Source: Dermatobacter hominis (lineage in GTDB: Bacteria; Actinomycetota; Acidimicrobiia; Acidimicrobiales; Microtrichaceae). Taken from it: a stretch of DNA of 64,000 bases. The position numbers and the translations under genes were made by a program. The stretch is from the NCBI RefSeq assembly GCF_020715685.1, contig NZ_CP085840.1, positions 4,278,001 to 4,342,000 of the forward strand, read 5' to 3'. Shown here in pieces: positions 7,820 through 17,395 of the stretch (its first letter is position 1; each line of letters begins with the position of its first letter). The notes under the pieces were generated by a model. It was given only the letters and a program-made list of their open reading frames with translations, had not been told where the DNA came from and did not search any database.

Positions 7820-8958
7820 CGACGAGGGTGCTCGTCAACCTGCTGTGGCTCGTCCCGGGGGTCGTGGGCGGGAGCGAGGAGTCGACAACCGACGCGCTGC
7901 GGGCCGTCGGCGACGCGCTCGGGCAGGAGGGCGCGCCCGACGTCGACGTCCACCTGGCGGTGCTCGAGCAGTTCGCCGCCGCGCACCCCGACCTGGCCGA
8001 CCGCTTCGAGCTGCACGTCCTCGACCAGGACGGGCGCGACAAGCGGCGCAGGGTGCTGGCCGAGCAGACCTGGCTGCCGTCGACCACCCGGACCATCCAC
8101 GCCGACGTCGTGCACCACGCCGGCGGGGTGCTGCCGCTGCGCCACCCCGGCCGGACGGTGCTCACCGTGCACGACCTGCAGCCGCTCGACATGCCGCAGA
8201 ACTTCCGGGCGGCCAAGCGGGCCTACATCCGGCTGATGGCCGGTCGCTCGGCGCGCGCCGCCGACGTGGTCACCGTGCCGAGCGAGTTCACCCGCGACCG
8301 CGTCGTCGACCTCCTCGGCGTCTCGCCGGGCGACGTCGAGGTGGTGCCCTGGTGGGTGGCGCCGCCCCGCCCGCCCGAGCAGCCCGCCTCGTTCCCGCTG
8401 CCGCCGTGGCTCGGCGACGACCCGTTCCTGCTGTACCCGGCCATCACCTATCCCCACAAGCAGCACCTCGTCCTGCTCGACGCGTTCGCGCTGGCGGCGC
8501 GGGACCGACCCGACCTGCGCCTGGTCCTGACGGGCGGGGCGGCGGCGGCCGAGGCCGACGTGCTGGCCCGCATCCGCCGCCCCGACCTCGACGGTCGCGT
8601 GCTGCGGACCGGTCGCGTGCCGATCGAGCAGCTCGAGTCGCTCTTCGCCGCCACGACCGCCGTCGCCGTCCCGTCCTGCTACGAGGGCTTCGGCCTGCCC
8701 GTGCTCGAGGCGATGGTGCGCGGCGTGCCCGTGATCGCCGCCGACGCCGGGTCGCTCCCCGAGGTCGCCCGGCCCGAGGACCTCGTGCCGGCGGAGGATG
8801 TGACAGCGTGGGCGACCGCCGTGGAAGCTGTCGTCGACGAGGGGCCCGAGGCCCGGGCCCGTCGCATCGCCGCCGGCCGGGAGCGGGCCGCACGCTTCAC
8901 GCCCGCCCGCACCGCCGCCGCGCTGCTCGGCGCCTACCGCCGGGCCGCCCCGTCCTGA
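7816..8958 (+). CDS. Glycosyltransferase family 4
   Basis: A second GT4 enzyme, 380 residues, whose GTG start overlaps the stop of the preceding glycosyltransferase (GTGA), implying translational coupling and linked action in one glycan pathway. It has the acceptor-domain phrase TVLTVHDLQPLDMPQNF, the switch region LLYPAITYPHKQHLVLLDAF, and the donor-binding SCYEGFGLPVLEAMVRGVPVI with the conserved E..G..L..LE pattern. LYPAITYPHKQH is common in enzymes related to mannosyltransferases, but specificity cannot be read from sequence. No membrane segment is evident. Confidence 0.9.
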   Translation: MTTRVLVNLLWLVPGVVGGSEESTTDALRAVGDALGQEGAPDVDVHLAVLEQFAAAHPDLADRFELHVLDQDGRDKRRRVLAEQTWLPSTTRTIHADVVHHAGGVLPLRHPGRTVLTVHDLQPLDMPQNFRAAKRAYIRLMAGRSARAADVVTVPSEFTRDRVVDLLGVSPGDVEVVPWWVAPPRPPEQPASFPLPPWLGDDPFLLYPAITYPHKQHLVLLDAFALAARDRPDLRLVLTGGAAAAEADVLARIRRPDLDGRVLRTGRVPIEQLESLFAATTAVAVPSCYEGFGLPVLEAMVRGVPVIAADAGSLPEVARPEDLVPAEDVTAWATAVEAVVDEGPEARARRIAAGRERAARFTPARTAAALLGAYRRAAPS

Positions 8959-8995
8959 CCCGATCGCCCACGCACCGATCCGCAGCACCGCACGC

Positions 8996-10255
8996 ATGAA
9001 CATCCTCGTCCTCTGCCCCCACTACGCCCCCGACGTCGCCCCGACCGGCGAGGTGATGACCGCGATCGTCGAGGCGCTGGCGGCGCGGGGCCACCGGATG
9101 CACGTCGTGACCGCGCTGCCCTGGTACCGGCACCACGCGGTGGAGGAGGGCTGGACCGGCCGTCCCGCCCGCACCGAGGCGACGCCGTGGGGCTGGATCA
9201 CCCGGCTGCACCCGTTCCCGACCGACAAGACGAACATCCCGGCGCGGGCCGTCGCGTTCGGCGGGTTCACCGGCATGGCGGCGGTCCGGGGGGCGATGAC
9301 ACGCATCCGGCCCGACGTCGTGATGGTCATGTCGCCGCCGCTGCCCCTCGGCGTGGCCGGCTGGTTGGCGGCGGTCCCGAGGGGCACGCCCTTCGTGTTC
9401 AACGTGCAGGACGTGTTCCCCGACGTCGCGGTCGAGCTCGGCGCGATCACCGACCGGCGCGTGATCGCGGTGGCGTCCTGGCTCGAGCGGTTCCTCTACC
9501 GCCGGTCCGACGCCGTCACGGTGCTGAGCGAGGACCTGCGCGACAACGTCGCCGCCAAGCTCGGCGGCGCCCGCCCGGAGCGGGTCCACGTCATCCCCAA
9601 CTTCGTCGACACCGAGCGCATCCGGCCGTCGGCGCCCGACAACGGGTACCGGGACGAGTACGGCCTCACCGGCCGCACGGTCGTGATGTACGCGGGCAAC
9701 GTCGGCCTGTCGCAGTCGCTCGACCTCGTGGTCGAGGCGGCGCGCCGCTACCGGGACCGCGGCCGCGACGACGTCGTGTTCGTCGTCAACGGCGGCGGCT
9801 CGGCGCGCGAGGCGCTGATCGCGTCGGCGGCCGGTCTCGACAACCTGCGCTTCGTCGACATGCAGCCCCGGGAGCGGCTCCCCGAGGTCCTGGCCGCCGG
9901 CGACCTGCACCTCGTGCCGCTCAAGACCGGCCTGGCCCGCTCGAGCGTCCCGTCGAAGCTGTACTCGATCCTCGCGGCTGGCCGTCCGGTGCTCGCGAGC
10001 GTCGACGCCGGCACCGAGGTGGCGACGACGATCGAGCGCGCCGGCGCCGGCATCTCGGTGGCGCCCGAGGACCCCGATGCCTTCGTCGCGGCCCTCGACG
10101 GGCTGCTCGACGACCGCGACCGGATGGCCCGGATGGGGGCGTCGGGCCGGGCGTTCGTCGAGGGCTGGGTGTCGCCGGCGGCCGTCGGTGCGGCCTACGA
10201 GCGGCTGTTCGAGTCGGTGCGCCGCGACCGCCTCGCCCGCCGCGCCGGCGGGTGA
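8996..10255 (+). CDS. Glycosyltransferase family 4, WbuB-like
   Basis: A third GT4 enzyme of 419 residues. It starts MNILVLCPHYAPDVAPTGE, the opening seen in WbuB/fucosamine-transferase-like proteins, which act on polysaccharide repeat units. NVQDVFPDVAVELG, NFVDTERI, VMYAGNVGLSQSLD and VPSKLYSILAAGRPVLA are landmarks of this subgroup. It lies 37 bp after the previous gene and shows no clear Shine-Dalgarno. With the two genes before it, it probably builds part of an envelope glycan from the GDP-sugars made nearby; the linkage it makes is unknown. Confidence 0.88.
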   Translation: MNILVLCPHYAPDVAPTGEVMTAIVEALAARGHRMHVVTALPWYRHHAVEEGWTGRPARTEATPWGWITRLHPFPTDKTNIPARAVAFGGFTGMAAVRGAMTRIRPDVVMVMSPPLPLGVAGWLAAVPRGTPFVFNVQDVFPDVAVELGAITDRRVIAVASWLERFLYRRSDAVTVLSEDLRDNVAAKLGGARPERVHVIPNFVDTERIRPSAPDNGYRDEYGLTGRTVVMYAGNVGLSQSLDLVVEAARRYRDRGRDDVVFVVNGGGSAREALIASAAGLDNLRFVDMQPRERLPEVLAAGDLHLVPLKTGLARSSVPSKLYSILAAGRPVLASVDAGTEVATTIERAGAGISVAPEDPDAFVAALDGLLDDRDRMARMGASGRAFVEGWVSPAAVGAAYERLFESVRRDRLARRAGG

Positions 10256-10336
10256 GCCACACCACCCTCGACGCCTGAGCGCCGGCTGGGGCTGGTTCGG
10301 TCCGCACCCCCTCCCGGCGCTACCGTCTACGGCCGT

Positions 10337-11104
10337 ATGGGCAAGGCCTCCTCCTCGAAGAAGATCCGGCGCGTCCAGCAGGCCGGTGTCAGCCGCGCCC
10401 CCGGGCAGCGCCGGAACCTGATGTACCCGGCGCTGATCATCGCCATCGTCGTCATCGGCACCGCGCTCGTCCTGATCGCCCGCGACAACCGCCAGGCGAC
10501 CGCCAGCGAGTCGCCCACGACCCGGGACCACTGGCACGAGGCGTTCGGCATCAACGTGTGCGGCGAGTACCTCGACCCGGCCGCCGACGACGGGCCGGAC
10601 CGCCTCGGCATCCACACCCACCAGGACGGCCTGATCCACGTCCACCCGTTCGGCGCCGGCGCCTCGGGTGAGAACGCGAACATGCAGGCGTTCTTCGACC
10701 AGATCGGCGCCGAGGTGTCCGACGGCACGATGAAACTGTTCGACGGCACCGAGAAGTCCGACGGCCAGGAGTGCGAGGGCAAGAAGGCCGAGCTGGCGCT
10801 GTTCGTCTGGCCGCCGCAGGCCAACGACAAGACCGATCCCGAGAAGCTGACCGGCTCCGAGATCAACGAGGCCCGCTTCACCGAGGACGGCGGCGTGTAC
10901 GTGCTGTCGTTCAACCCGTCGGGCTTCACGCCGCCGCTGCCGCCGTCGGTGAGCGAGTTGGCCAACCCGTCCGACGTCGAGCCCGGCCAGGCCACCGACG
11001 AGGGGTTGAACTCGGCCACGTCGACCACGACCCCCGCCTCGTCGACCCCCGCGGAGTCGACCACGACCGCGCCCGCCGAGACCACGACGTCGACGCCGGG
11101 CTGA
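10337..11104 (+). CDS. Membrane-anchored conserved hypothetical protein with Thr-rich tail
   Basis: I do not recognise a named family. The 255-residue protein has a basic cytoplasmic N-terminus (MGKASSSKKIRRVQQ), one membrane segment (about residues 30-47, MYPALIIAIVVIGTALVLI), then an outside domain with several histidines, including RLGIHTHQDGLIHVHPFG around residue 95, and two cysteines. It ends in a Ser/Thr/Pro-rich tail of about 30 residues like that of the LCP protein at 3834-5366. The HTHQDGLIHVHP stretch could bind metal, which is inference only. TACCGT (10321-10326) lies 10 nt before the ATG. The gene is 1 bp upstream of the GDP-mannose pyrophosphorylase-like gene, so the two are likely co-transcribed. 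Confidence 0.75.
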   Translation: MGKASSSKKIRRVQQAGVSRAPGQRRNLMYPALIIAIVVIGTALVLIARDNRQATASESPTTRDHWHEAFGINVCGEYLDPAADDGPDRLGIHTHQDGLIHVHPFGAGASGENANMQAFFDQIGAEVSDGTMKLFDGTEKSDGQECEGKKAELALFVWPPQANDKTDPEKLTGSEINEARFTEDGGVYVLSFNPSGFTPPLPPSVSELANPSDVEPGQATDEGLNSATSTTTPASSTPAESTTTAPAETTTSTPG

Positions 11105-11105
11105 C

Positions 11106-12122
11106 ATGAAGGCCGTGATCCTGGTCGGGGGCTTCGGCACCCGGCTCCGCCCGCTGACGCTGAGCGTCCCCAAGCAGATGCTGCCCATGGGCGGCGTCAC
11201 GATGCTGCAGCGCGTGGTCGAGCACCTCGGCGGCCTGGGCGTCGAAGAGGTCGTGCTGTCGCTCGGCTACCAGCCCGAGGTCTTCCTCCGGGAGTTCCCC
11301 GACGGCGAGGTCGCCGGCGTGCCGGTTCGCTACGCGGTCGAGCCCGAGCCGCTCGACACCGGCGGTGCCATCGCCTTCGCGGCACGGGAGGCCGAGATCG
11401 ACTCCACGTTCCTCGCGCTCAACGGCGACGTCCTCACCGACCTCGACGTCGGCGAGCTCTGGCGGTACCACCGGCAGGCCGGCGGCGCGGCGACGATCGC
11501 GTTGACCGAGGTCGAGGATCCGTCCCGCTACGGCGTGGTGCCGCTCGACGGCGACGGGCGCGTCGAGGCGTTCATCGAGAAGCCCGAGCCGGGCACCGCC
11601 CCCACGCACTGGATCAACGCGGGCACCTACGTGCTCGAGCCCGAGGTGCTCGACCTGGTGCCGGCGGGAGCTCGCCGCTCGATCGAGCGCGAGATCTTCC
11701 CCGAGCTGGTCGCCCAGGGCCGCCTCTACGGGCTGCAGGCGGCGTCGTACTGGATCGACGCCGGCACGCCCGAGGCCTACCTGCAGGCCCACCTCGACCT
11801 GCTCGACGGCCTGCGCGGCTCGTTCGAGCCCGCCATCCACGAGTCGGCCCGGATCGACGCCGGCGCGATCGTCAAGCGCTCGGCGATCGGGCCGGGCGTG
11901 ATCGTCGCCTCGGGCGCCCAGGTCGAGGACTCGGTCGTCATGGCCGGCGCCCGCGTCTCGGCCGGTGCGACGGTGCAGCGGTCGATCGTCGGCGCCCGCT
12001 CGGTCGTGGGCGAGAGCTGCGAGCTCACCGACCTGTCGGTCGTGGGGTTCGACGAGGACGTGCCGGCGGGCACCGCCGAGTCGGGAGGGCGGTTCCCACC
12101 GCCCACCGAGTGGCCCACCTGA
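11106..12122 (+). CDS. Sugar-1-phosphate nucleotidyltransferase, probable mannose-1-phosphate guanylyltransferase
   Basis: Makes an NDP-sugar from a sugar-1-phosphate and NTP. The N-terminus MKAVILVGGFGTRLRPLTL with PKQMLPMGG is the nucleotidyltransferase signature; LALNGDVLTDLD holds the metal-binding aspartate and VEAFIEKPE the sugar-binding segment. The C-terminal third (about residues 235-330) repeats hexapeptides of left-handed beta-helix type (ARIDAGAIVKRSAIGPGVIV). This single-domain plus beta-helix layout of 338 residues matches actinobacterial GDP-mannose pyrophosphorylases and not the long bacterial ManC type. Glucose-1-P uridylyl- or thymidylyltransferase activity is the alternative. 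Gmd, Fcl, Rmd and phosphomannomutase in this window support GDP-mannose. GGGGGATGAG at its 3' end serves the next gene. Confidence 0.82.
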   Translation: MKAVILVGGFGTRLRPLTLSVPKQMLPMGGVTMLQRVVEHLGGLGVEEVVLSLGYQPEVFLREFPDGEVAGVPVRYAVEPEPLDTGGAIAFAAREAEIDSTFLALNGDVLTDLDVGELWRYHRQAGGAATIALTEVEDPSRYGVVPLDGDGRVEAFIEKPEPGTAPTHWINAGTYVLEPEVLDLVPAGARRSIEREIFPELVAQGRLYGLQAASYWIDAGTPEAYLQAHLDLLDGLRGSFEPAIHESARIDAGAIVKRSAIGPGVIVASGAQVEDSVVMAGARVSAGATVQRSIVGARSVVGESCELTDLSVVGFDEDVPAGTAESGGRFPPPTEWPT

Positions 12123-12132
12123 GGGGGATGAG

Positions 12133-13077
12133 ATGAGGGCTCTGGTGACCGGCGGTGCCGGGTTCATCGGTTCGAACCTGGTCGACCGGTTGCTGGCCGA
12201 GGGCCACGCCGTCGACGTGGTCGACAACCTGTCGAGCGGCAAGCTCGGCAACCTGGCCGACGCGCGCGCGGACCTGGACCACGAGTTCACGTTCCACCAG
12301 ATGGACATCTGCGACCCCGCGGTGTCGGAGCTGCTCGAGCGCCGCCGCCCCGAGGTCGTGTTCCACCTCGGCGCGCAGATCGACGTGCGCGTGTCGGTCG
12401 CCGATCCGGCGCTCGACGCCCGCATCAACGTGCTCGGCACGCTCAACGTGCTCGAGGGCGCCCGGCGGGCCGGGTCCCGCAAGGTCGTGTTCGCCTCGTC
12501 CGGCGGCACGATCTACGGCGACGTCGACCCCGACGACCTCCCGGTCGGCGAGGGCCACTCGCAGCATCCGGTGGCGCCGTACGGCGTGTCCAAGAAGGTC
12601 GCGACCGACTACCTCTACGCCTACCGGGAGCTGCACCAGCTCGAGTACACGTCCCTGGCGCTCGCCAACGTGTACGGCCCTCGGCAGGACCCGCACGGCG
12701 AGGCAGGCGTGGTGGCGATCTTCGCCGGCAAGCTCCTGGCGGGGGAGGAGTGCACGGTCTTCGGCGACGGGTCCCAGACCCGCGACTACGTGTTCGTGGA
12801 CGACGTCGTCGACGCCTTCGTCCGCGCCGCCGAGCGGGGCAGCGGGCTGCTCTGCAACATCGGCACCGGCGTCGAGTCCTCGGTCCTCGACCTGTACACG
12901 ACGATGGCGGCCAACGCCGGCGTCGACGCACCGCCCAAGCACGCCCCCGCCCGCATCGGCGAGCTGCAGCGGTCGTGCCTGGACGCCACCCGGGCGAAGA
13001 TGCACCTCGGCTGGCAGCCGTTCACCGACCTGGCCGCCGGCACCGCGACGACGCTCGACTGGTTCCGCGACCGCTGA
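12133..13077 (+). CDS. NAD-dependent epimerase/dehydratase, UDP-glucose 4-epimerase-like
   Basis: Extended SDR enzyme of 314 residues acting on an NDP-sugar in the cytoplasm. VTGGAGFIGSNLVDRLL (residues 5-21) binds NAD. FHLGAQIDVRVSVADP, SSGGTIYGD and APYGVSKKVATDYL (catalytic Tyr-x3-Lys) follow, then LANVYGPRQDPHGEAGVVAIF and FGDGSQTRDYVFVDDVVDA. These are the marks of GalE-type epimerases, and UDP-galactose or UDP-GalNAc formation is most likely. The ATG at 12133 follows GGGGGATGAG; longer in-frame starts lie inside the upstream gene. It is probably co-transcribed with the nucleotidyltransferase 10 bp upstream. Confidence 0.85.
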   Translation: MRALVTGGAGFIGSNLVDRLLAEGHAVDVVDNLSSGKLGNLADARADLDHEFTFHQMDICDPAVSELLERRRPEVVFHLGAQIDVRVSVADPALDARINVLGTLNVLEGARRAGSRKVVFASSGGTIYGDVDPDDLPVGEGHSQHPVAPYGVSKKVATDYLYAYRELHQLEYTSLALANVYGPRQDPHGEAGVVAIFAGKLLAGEECTVFGDGSQTRDYVFVDDVVDAFVRAAERGSGLLCNIGTGVESSVLDLYTTMAANAGVDAPPKHAPARIGELQRSCLDATRAKMHLGWQPFTDLAAGTATTLDWFRDR

Positions 13078-13140
13078 TCCCGCGGCCGCCGGGCCGGTGG
13101 CGGCGGTCGTCCGCCCGCTGGTGCGCGTCCGGCGGGGCTC

Positions 13141-13161
13141 TATCATCTGACGGTCCGTCAG
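13141..13161 (+). promoter_or_regulatory. Promoter -10 box with adjacent perfect palindromic operator
   Basis: TATCAT (13141-13146) is followed immediately by CTGACGGTCCGTCAG (13147-13161), two perfect 7-bp arms around one central base. The palindrome covers the expected transcription start and lies about 65 bp before the SDR gene. Size and symmetry fit a TetR-family operator; no TetR gene is adjacent, so the regulator would act in trans. Confidence 0.6.
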
Positions 13162-13227
13162 GTCGACGGGTGCCGGCGTGGCCGGCGGAGCGCGACGGCG
13201 GGCTGCGGTCGCCAGGGGGTGTGCGAG

Positions 13228-13977
13228 GTGGATCGGTTCGCCGACAAGGTCGTGCTCATCACGGGTGCGGCATCGGGCATCGGTCGGGCGACGGCCGAGC
13301 GCCTCGCCGCCGAGGGTGCCACGCTCGCGCTGTCCGACGTGAACGCCGAGGGCCTCGAGGAGACGGCCGACACCTGCCGCGCCGCCGGGTCGAAGGTGTT
13401 CTCCGCCGTGTCGAACGTGGCCGACGAGGCCAGCGTCGCCGACCTGGTCGCCTCGGCGGTCGCGGAGCACGGGCGGCTCGACGTCGCGATCAACGTCGCC
13501 GGCGTCCTGCACTTCGAGGACCTGCGCCGGACGAAGCTCGAGGACTGGGACCGCATCATCGCCGTGAACCTGACCGGCACGTTCCTGGTGTGCCGCGAGG
13601 TCATGGACCACCTGCTCGCCACCGGCGGCAACATCGTGAACACGGCGTCGACCGCCTCGCTGGCCGGCCACCCGTGGGCCGTGTCGTACTCGGCGTCGAA
13701 GGGCGGCGTCTACGCGCTGACCCAGTGCCTCGCGGTCGAGTTCGGCAAGCAGGGCGTGCGCTGCAACAGCGTGGCCCCGGGCTCGATCCTCACGCCGATC
13801 CAGAACGAGTTCCGGCTGCCCGAGGGCGCCGACATCAAGCTCGTGAACCGCATCACCGCGCTCGACACCCACCGCGGCCCCGAGACCGTCGCCAGCACGA
13901 TCGCCTTCCTCGCCTCCGACGACGCCGCGCACGTGAACGGCACGTGCGTGAAGGTCGACGGCGGGACCCTCGCCTGA
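13228..13977 (+). CDS. SDR family oxidoreductase
   Basis: Classical short-chain dehydrogenase of 249 residues. ITGAASGIGRATAERLA gives the cofactor loop TGxxxGxG, with an acidic residue after the second strand (LALSDVN) that suggests NAD rather than NADP. INVAGVLHF is the NNAG-like motif. STASLAGHPWAVSYSASKGG supplies the catalytic Ser, Tyr and Lys. PGSILTPIQNEF and the ending NGTCVKVDGG are typical of the family. The substrate is unknown. The GTG at 13228 has AGGGGG 8 nt upstream; an in-frame GTG at 13219 is the alternative. Its promoter carries a strong palindrome, so expression is probably repressed until a ligand appears. Confidence 0.87.
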   Translation: MDRFADKVVLITGAASGIGRATAERLAAEGATLALSDVNAEGLEETADTCRAAGSKVFSAVSNVADEASVADLVASAVAEHGRLDVAINVAGVLHFEDLRRTKLEDWDRIIAVNLTGTFLVCREVMDHLLATGGNIVNTASTASLAGHPWAVSYSASKGGVYALTQCLAVEFGKQGVRCNSVAPGSILTPIQNEFRLPEGADIKLVNRITALDTHRGPETVASTIAFLASDDAAHVNGTCVKVDGGTLA

Positions 13978-13998
13978 CGGTCCCGCCACGGGCGGTCG

Positions 13999-14724
13999 CT
14001 AGCGGAAGAGGTCCTCGGCGGGGGCCCGGACGACGTCGGTCAGCACGCCGCGGCGCTCCTCGGTGCCGTCGTCGCTCACCGGCACGAACACCTCGGGCCC
14101 CAGCCCCCGCACCACGGCCATGGGCACGCCGGTCGACTTGCCCATGACGAGCTCGGCGGCGCCGGCGATCTCGTCGACCACCGCCACCTCGGTCACCTGC
14201 AGCTCCCGGCCGTAGGCGTCCTGGGTGCCGCGGAGGTCGACGACGGGCACGAGCCCGGCGGAGCCGATCGCGACGTCGGTGACGCCGCGCCGCCAGGTGC
14301 GCCCGAACGTGTCCGACACGATCACCCCCACCTCGGTGCCCGTGCGGCCCCGGATGCCGTCGCGGATGCGGCGCGCCGAGCGGTCCGGGTCCTCGGGCAG
14401 CAGCGCGGCCCAGCCGTGCTCGACGTTCGACAGGTCGATGCCCGCGTTCGCGCACACGAAGCCGTGACGGGTCTCGGAGATGATGAGATCGCCGCGACGG
14501 CGCAGGATGCGCACCGACTCGCGCTCGACCAGCGGCTTGTGCGACAAGGGGTCGTCGGGGTCGACCTCGGCCATCGCGCCCTCGGCCTTCGACACGACCT
14601 TCTGGGTCACGACGACGACGTCGCGGGCACGCAGCTCGATCGCGTCGCACACCATGCCGGCCAGGTCCGCGCCCCGCGTGACCTCGGGCAGGCCCCGCAC
14701 CGGGATGAGCTCGATGCCGTCCAC
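13999..14724 (-). CDS. cofE: Coenzyme F420:L-glutamate ligase
   Basis: Adds gamma-linked glutamates to F420-0 with GTP, completing cofactor F420. It has VVVTQKVVSKAEG, RRRGDLIISETRHGFVCANAGID and VIVSDTFGRTWRRGVTDVAIG, which together form the CofE signature. At 241 residues it is a single domain, unlike mycobacterial FbiB, which carries an extra C-terminal nitroreductase-like FMN domain. The GTG start has GGAGG 6 nt upstream and follows cofD by 15 bp, so the two form an operon. Confidence 0.94.
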   Translation of the reverse strand: MDGIELIPVRGLPEVTRGADLAGMVCDAIELRARDVVVVTQKVVSKAEGAMAEVDPDDPLSHKPLVERESVRILRRRGDLIISETRHGFVCANAGIDLSNVEHGWAALLPEDPDRSARRIRDGIRGRTGTEVGVIVSDTFGRTWRRGVTDVAIGSAGLVPVVDLRGTQDAYGRELQVTEVAVVDEIAGAAELVMGKSTGVPMAVVRGLGPEVFVPVSDDGTEERRGVLTDVVRAPAEDLFR

Positions 14725-14739
14725 GTCGTCCTCCGTCGG

Positions 14740-15711
14740 TCAGGCCGCGTCGGTGGCGGCGGCCAGGCAGGTGCGGGCGAGCGCCGCGCCCACCCCGGGC
14801 CGGCTCATGATCGTCGGGGCGACGATGCAGCGGACGCCCTCCGCCTCGACGGCGACGGCGAGCTCGGCGTCCTGCTCGTCGACGACGAGCGTCGCCGCGA
14901 CCTCGGCGTACCAGCGGGCCACGCCGACGACGGTCGGCTCCAGCTCCAGTTCGCGCATGAGGCGGTCGGCGGGGCCTTTCAGCGCGGCGCCACCCACGAT
15001 CGGGCTGACCGCGACCGTGCGGTCCCGGCGCTCGACCAGCGCCTCGCGGACGCCGGGCACGCCGACCACCGGCTCGATCGACACGATCGGGTTGGACGGG
15101 GCGATGACGATCGCCCCGGCGCCCTCGAGCGCGGCGGCGGCCTCGGGGGAGGGCAGCGCGGCGTCGATGCCGTCGTAGCGGACCTCGTCGACGGCCACGT
15201 CGTGGTGCTCGCGCACGAAGTACTCCTGGAACGACAGCTCCGCGCCGTCGACGGTGCGGACCCACGTGCGCACCGGGTCGTCTGTGACGGGCACCAGGGA
15301 GAGGCCGAGCCCCCACGTCCGGGCGATCTCGCCGGTGACCTCGGTGAGCGTCGCCCCGGCCCGGAGCCGCGACGTCCGGTACAGGTGGGTGCCGAGGTCT
15401 CGGTCGCCGAGCGAGAACCAGCCCGCCGCCTCGTCGTCGGCGCCGATCCCGCTGGCCGCGGCGTAGGTCCGGACCTGCTCCATCGCCTGCCACGTCTCGC
15501 CGACGAGGCCCCAACCCGTCTCGGGGTTCACGGCGCCGGCCAGCGTGTAGGTGATCGTGTCGAGGTCGGGGCTGACGTGCATCCCGTGGATCACCGAGTC
15601 GTCGCCGACGTTGACGACCCCCGTGACGAGCGCAGGGTCGTGGACCTCGAGCAACCCGCGCAGGAAGCGCGCCGCCCCCACGCCGCCGCACAGCACCGCC
15701 ACCCGGGTCAT
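14740..15711 (-). CDS. cofD: 2-phospho-L-lactate (or phosphoenolpyruvyl) transferase
   Basis: Transfers the phospholactyl or phosphoenolpyruvyl group from an activated GDP donor to the deazaflavin Fo, the step before CofE in F420 synthesis. The 323-residue protein begins MTRVAVLCGGVGAARFLRGL and continues with VNVGDDSVIHGMHVSPDLDT, GWGLVGETW, WFSLGDRDLGTHLYRT and VIAPSNPIVSI, the CofD/FbiA landmarks. It is the first gene of a cofD-cofE operon. TAGGGT (15718-15723) ends 6 nt before the ATG, indicating a leaderless mRNA. The downstream PPOX-fold protein at 59506 might use F420. Confidence 0.95.
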   Translation of the reverse strand: MTRVAVLCGGVGAARFLRGLLEVHDPALVTGVVNVGDDSVIHGMHVSPDLDTITYTLAGAVNPETGWGLVGETWQAMEQVRTYAAASGIGADDEAAGWFSLGDRDLGTHLYRTSRLRAGATLTEVTGEIARTWGLGLSLVPVTDDPVRTWVRTVDGAELSFQEYFVREHHDVAVDEVRYDGIDAALPSPEAAAALEGAGAIVIAPSNPIVSIEPVVGVPGVREALVERRDRTVAVSPIVGGAALKGPADRLMRELELEPTVVGVARWYAEVAATLVVDEQDAELAVAVEAEGVRCIVAPTIMSRPGVGAALARTCLAAATDAA

Positions 15712-15717
15712 CGCCGG

Positions 15718-15723
15718 ACCCTA
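15718..15723 (-). promoter_or_regulatory. -10 box of a leaderless cofD promoter
   Basis: On the minus strand TAGGGT is followed by CCGGCG and the cofD ATG. On the plus strand the same spot reads CCTATCGT, so the divergent gene at 15764 may share the site. Confidence 0.6.
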
Positions 15724-15763
15724 TCGTCGGGCGGCGAGCAGCGGGGACGAGGGAGGAGCGCCC

Positions 15764-16252
15764 GTGCGCACGGTGACGGCCCCGGACGGGACGGAGCACA
15801 CGATCAGGATCGAGTGGATCGGCAACCGCCTGCGGCGGGCACCGGCCGACCTGCGCCGACGGATGCGGGCGACGTGGCGGCGATCGGACGCACTCGACGT
15901 GGCCGACGGCTGCATGCACCTCGACGACCTCTTGCTCGGGGTGCTGGTGCTCGTCGGCATCCTGCTCTTCGTGTTCGTGCTCGCACCCACGTTGTTCGGG
16001 CTCGTCGAGGCCCTGGTGGTCGTCGTGCTCGCCGCGGGGATCTGGGCCCTCCGGGTGCTGTTCGGACGGCCGTGGCGCGTCACCGTGCGCGGCCCGGCGG
16101 ACGTCCTGGAGGCCGAGCGCCTGGTGGTCGGCTGGCGCCGGGCCCACGCGACGATGGTCGACGCCGCCGACGAGGTGGCGCGATCGGGCACGGCGCGGCT
16201 GGCGCTGCACCCCGGCGACGGGGTCCTGCCCGGCGAGCCCGGTTCCGGTTGA
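15764..16252 (+). CDS. Small membrane protein of unknown function
   Basis: I recognise no family. The 162-residue protein has a charged N-terminal domain with many arginines (about 1-50), two adjacent hydrophobic segments (about 58-78 LLLGVLVLVGILLFVFVLAP and 84-103 ALVVVVLAAGIWALRVLFG), and a C-terminal soluble part that mentions no known motif. This suggests a hairpin membrane anchor with both ends in the cytoplasm. The GTG at 15764 has GGGAGGAG 7 nt upstream. It is divergent from cofD across a 52-bp gap. Confidence 0.65.
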   Translation: MRTVTAPDGTEHTIRIEWIGNRLRRAPADLRRRMRATWRRSDALDVADGCMHLDDLLLGVLVLVGILLFVFVLAPTLFGLVEALVVVVLAAGIWALRVLFGRPWRVTVRGPADVLEAERLVVGWRRAHATMVDAADEVARSGTARLALHPGDGVLPGEPGSG

Positions 16253-16256
16253 TGCC

Positions 16257-17287
<1,031 letters not shown>

Positions 17288-17395
17288 CTACGCTGCGGGG
17301 CACCGCAGGGTCTGCATACTGGGTTGACACGTTCGCCGTCCGACCGGTGCCGCCCGTCACGCCCGCGGCGTCGCCAGCTCTCCCTCCCCACGACC

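Noticed and set aside
17315-17345. TTGACA at 17324-17329 as a -35 for the XRE gene
   Set aside because: No acceptable -10 lies 16-19 bp downstream; CATACT just upstream is a more likely -10, and TTG at 17324 is too close to it to be the start codon.
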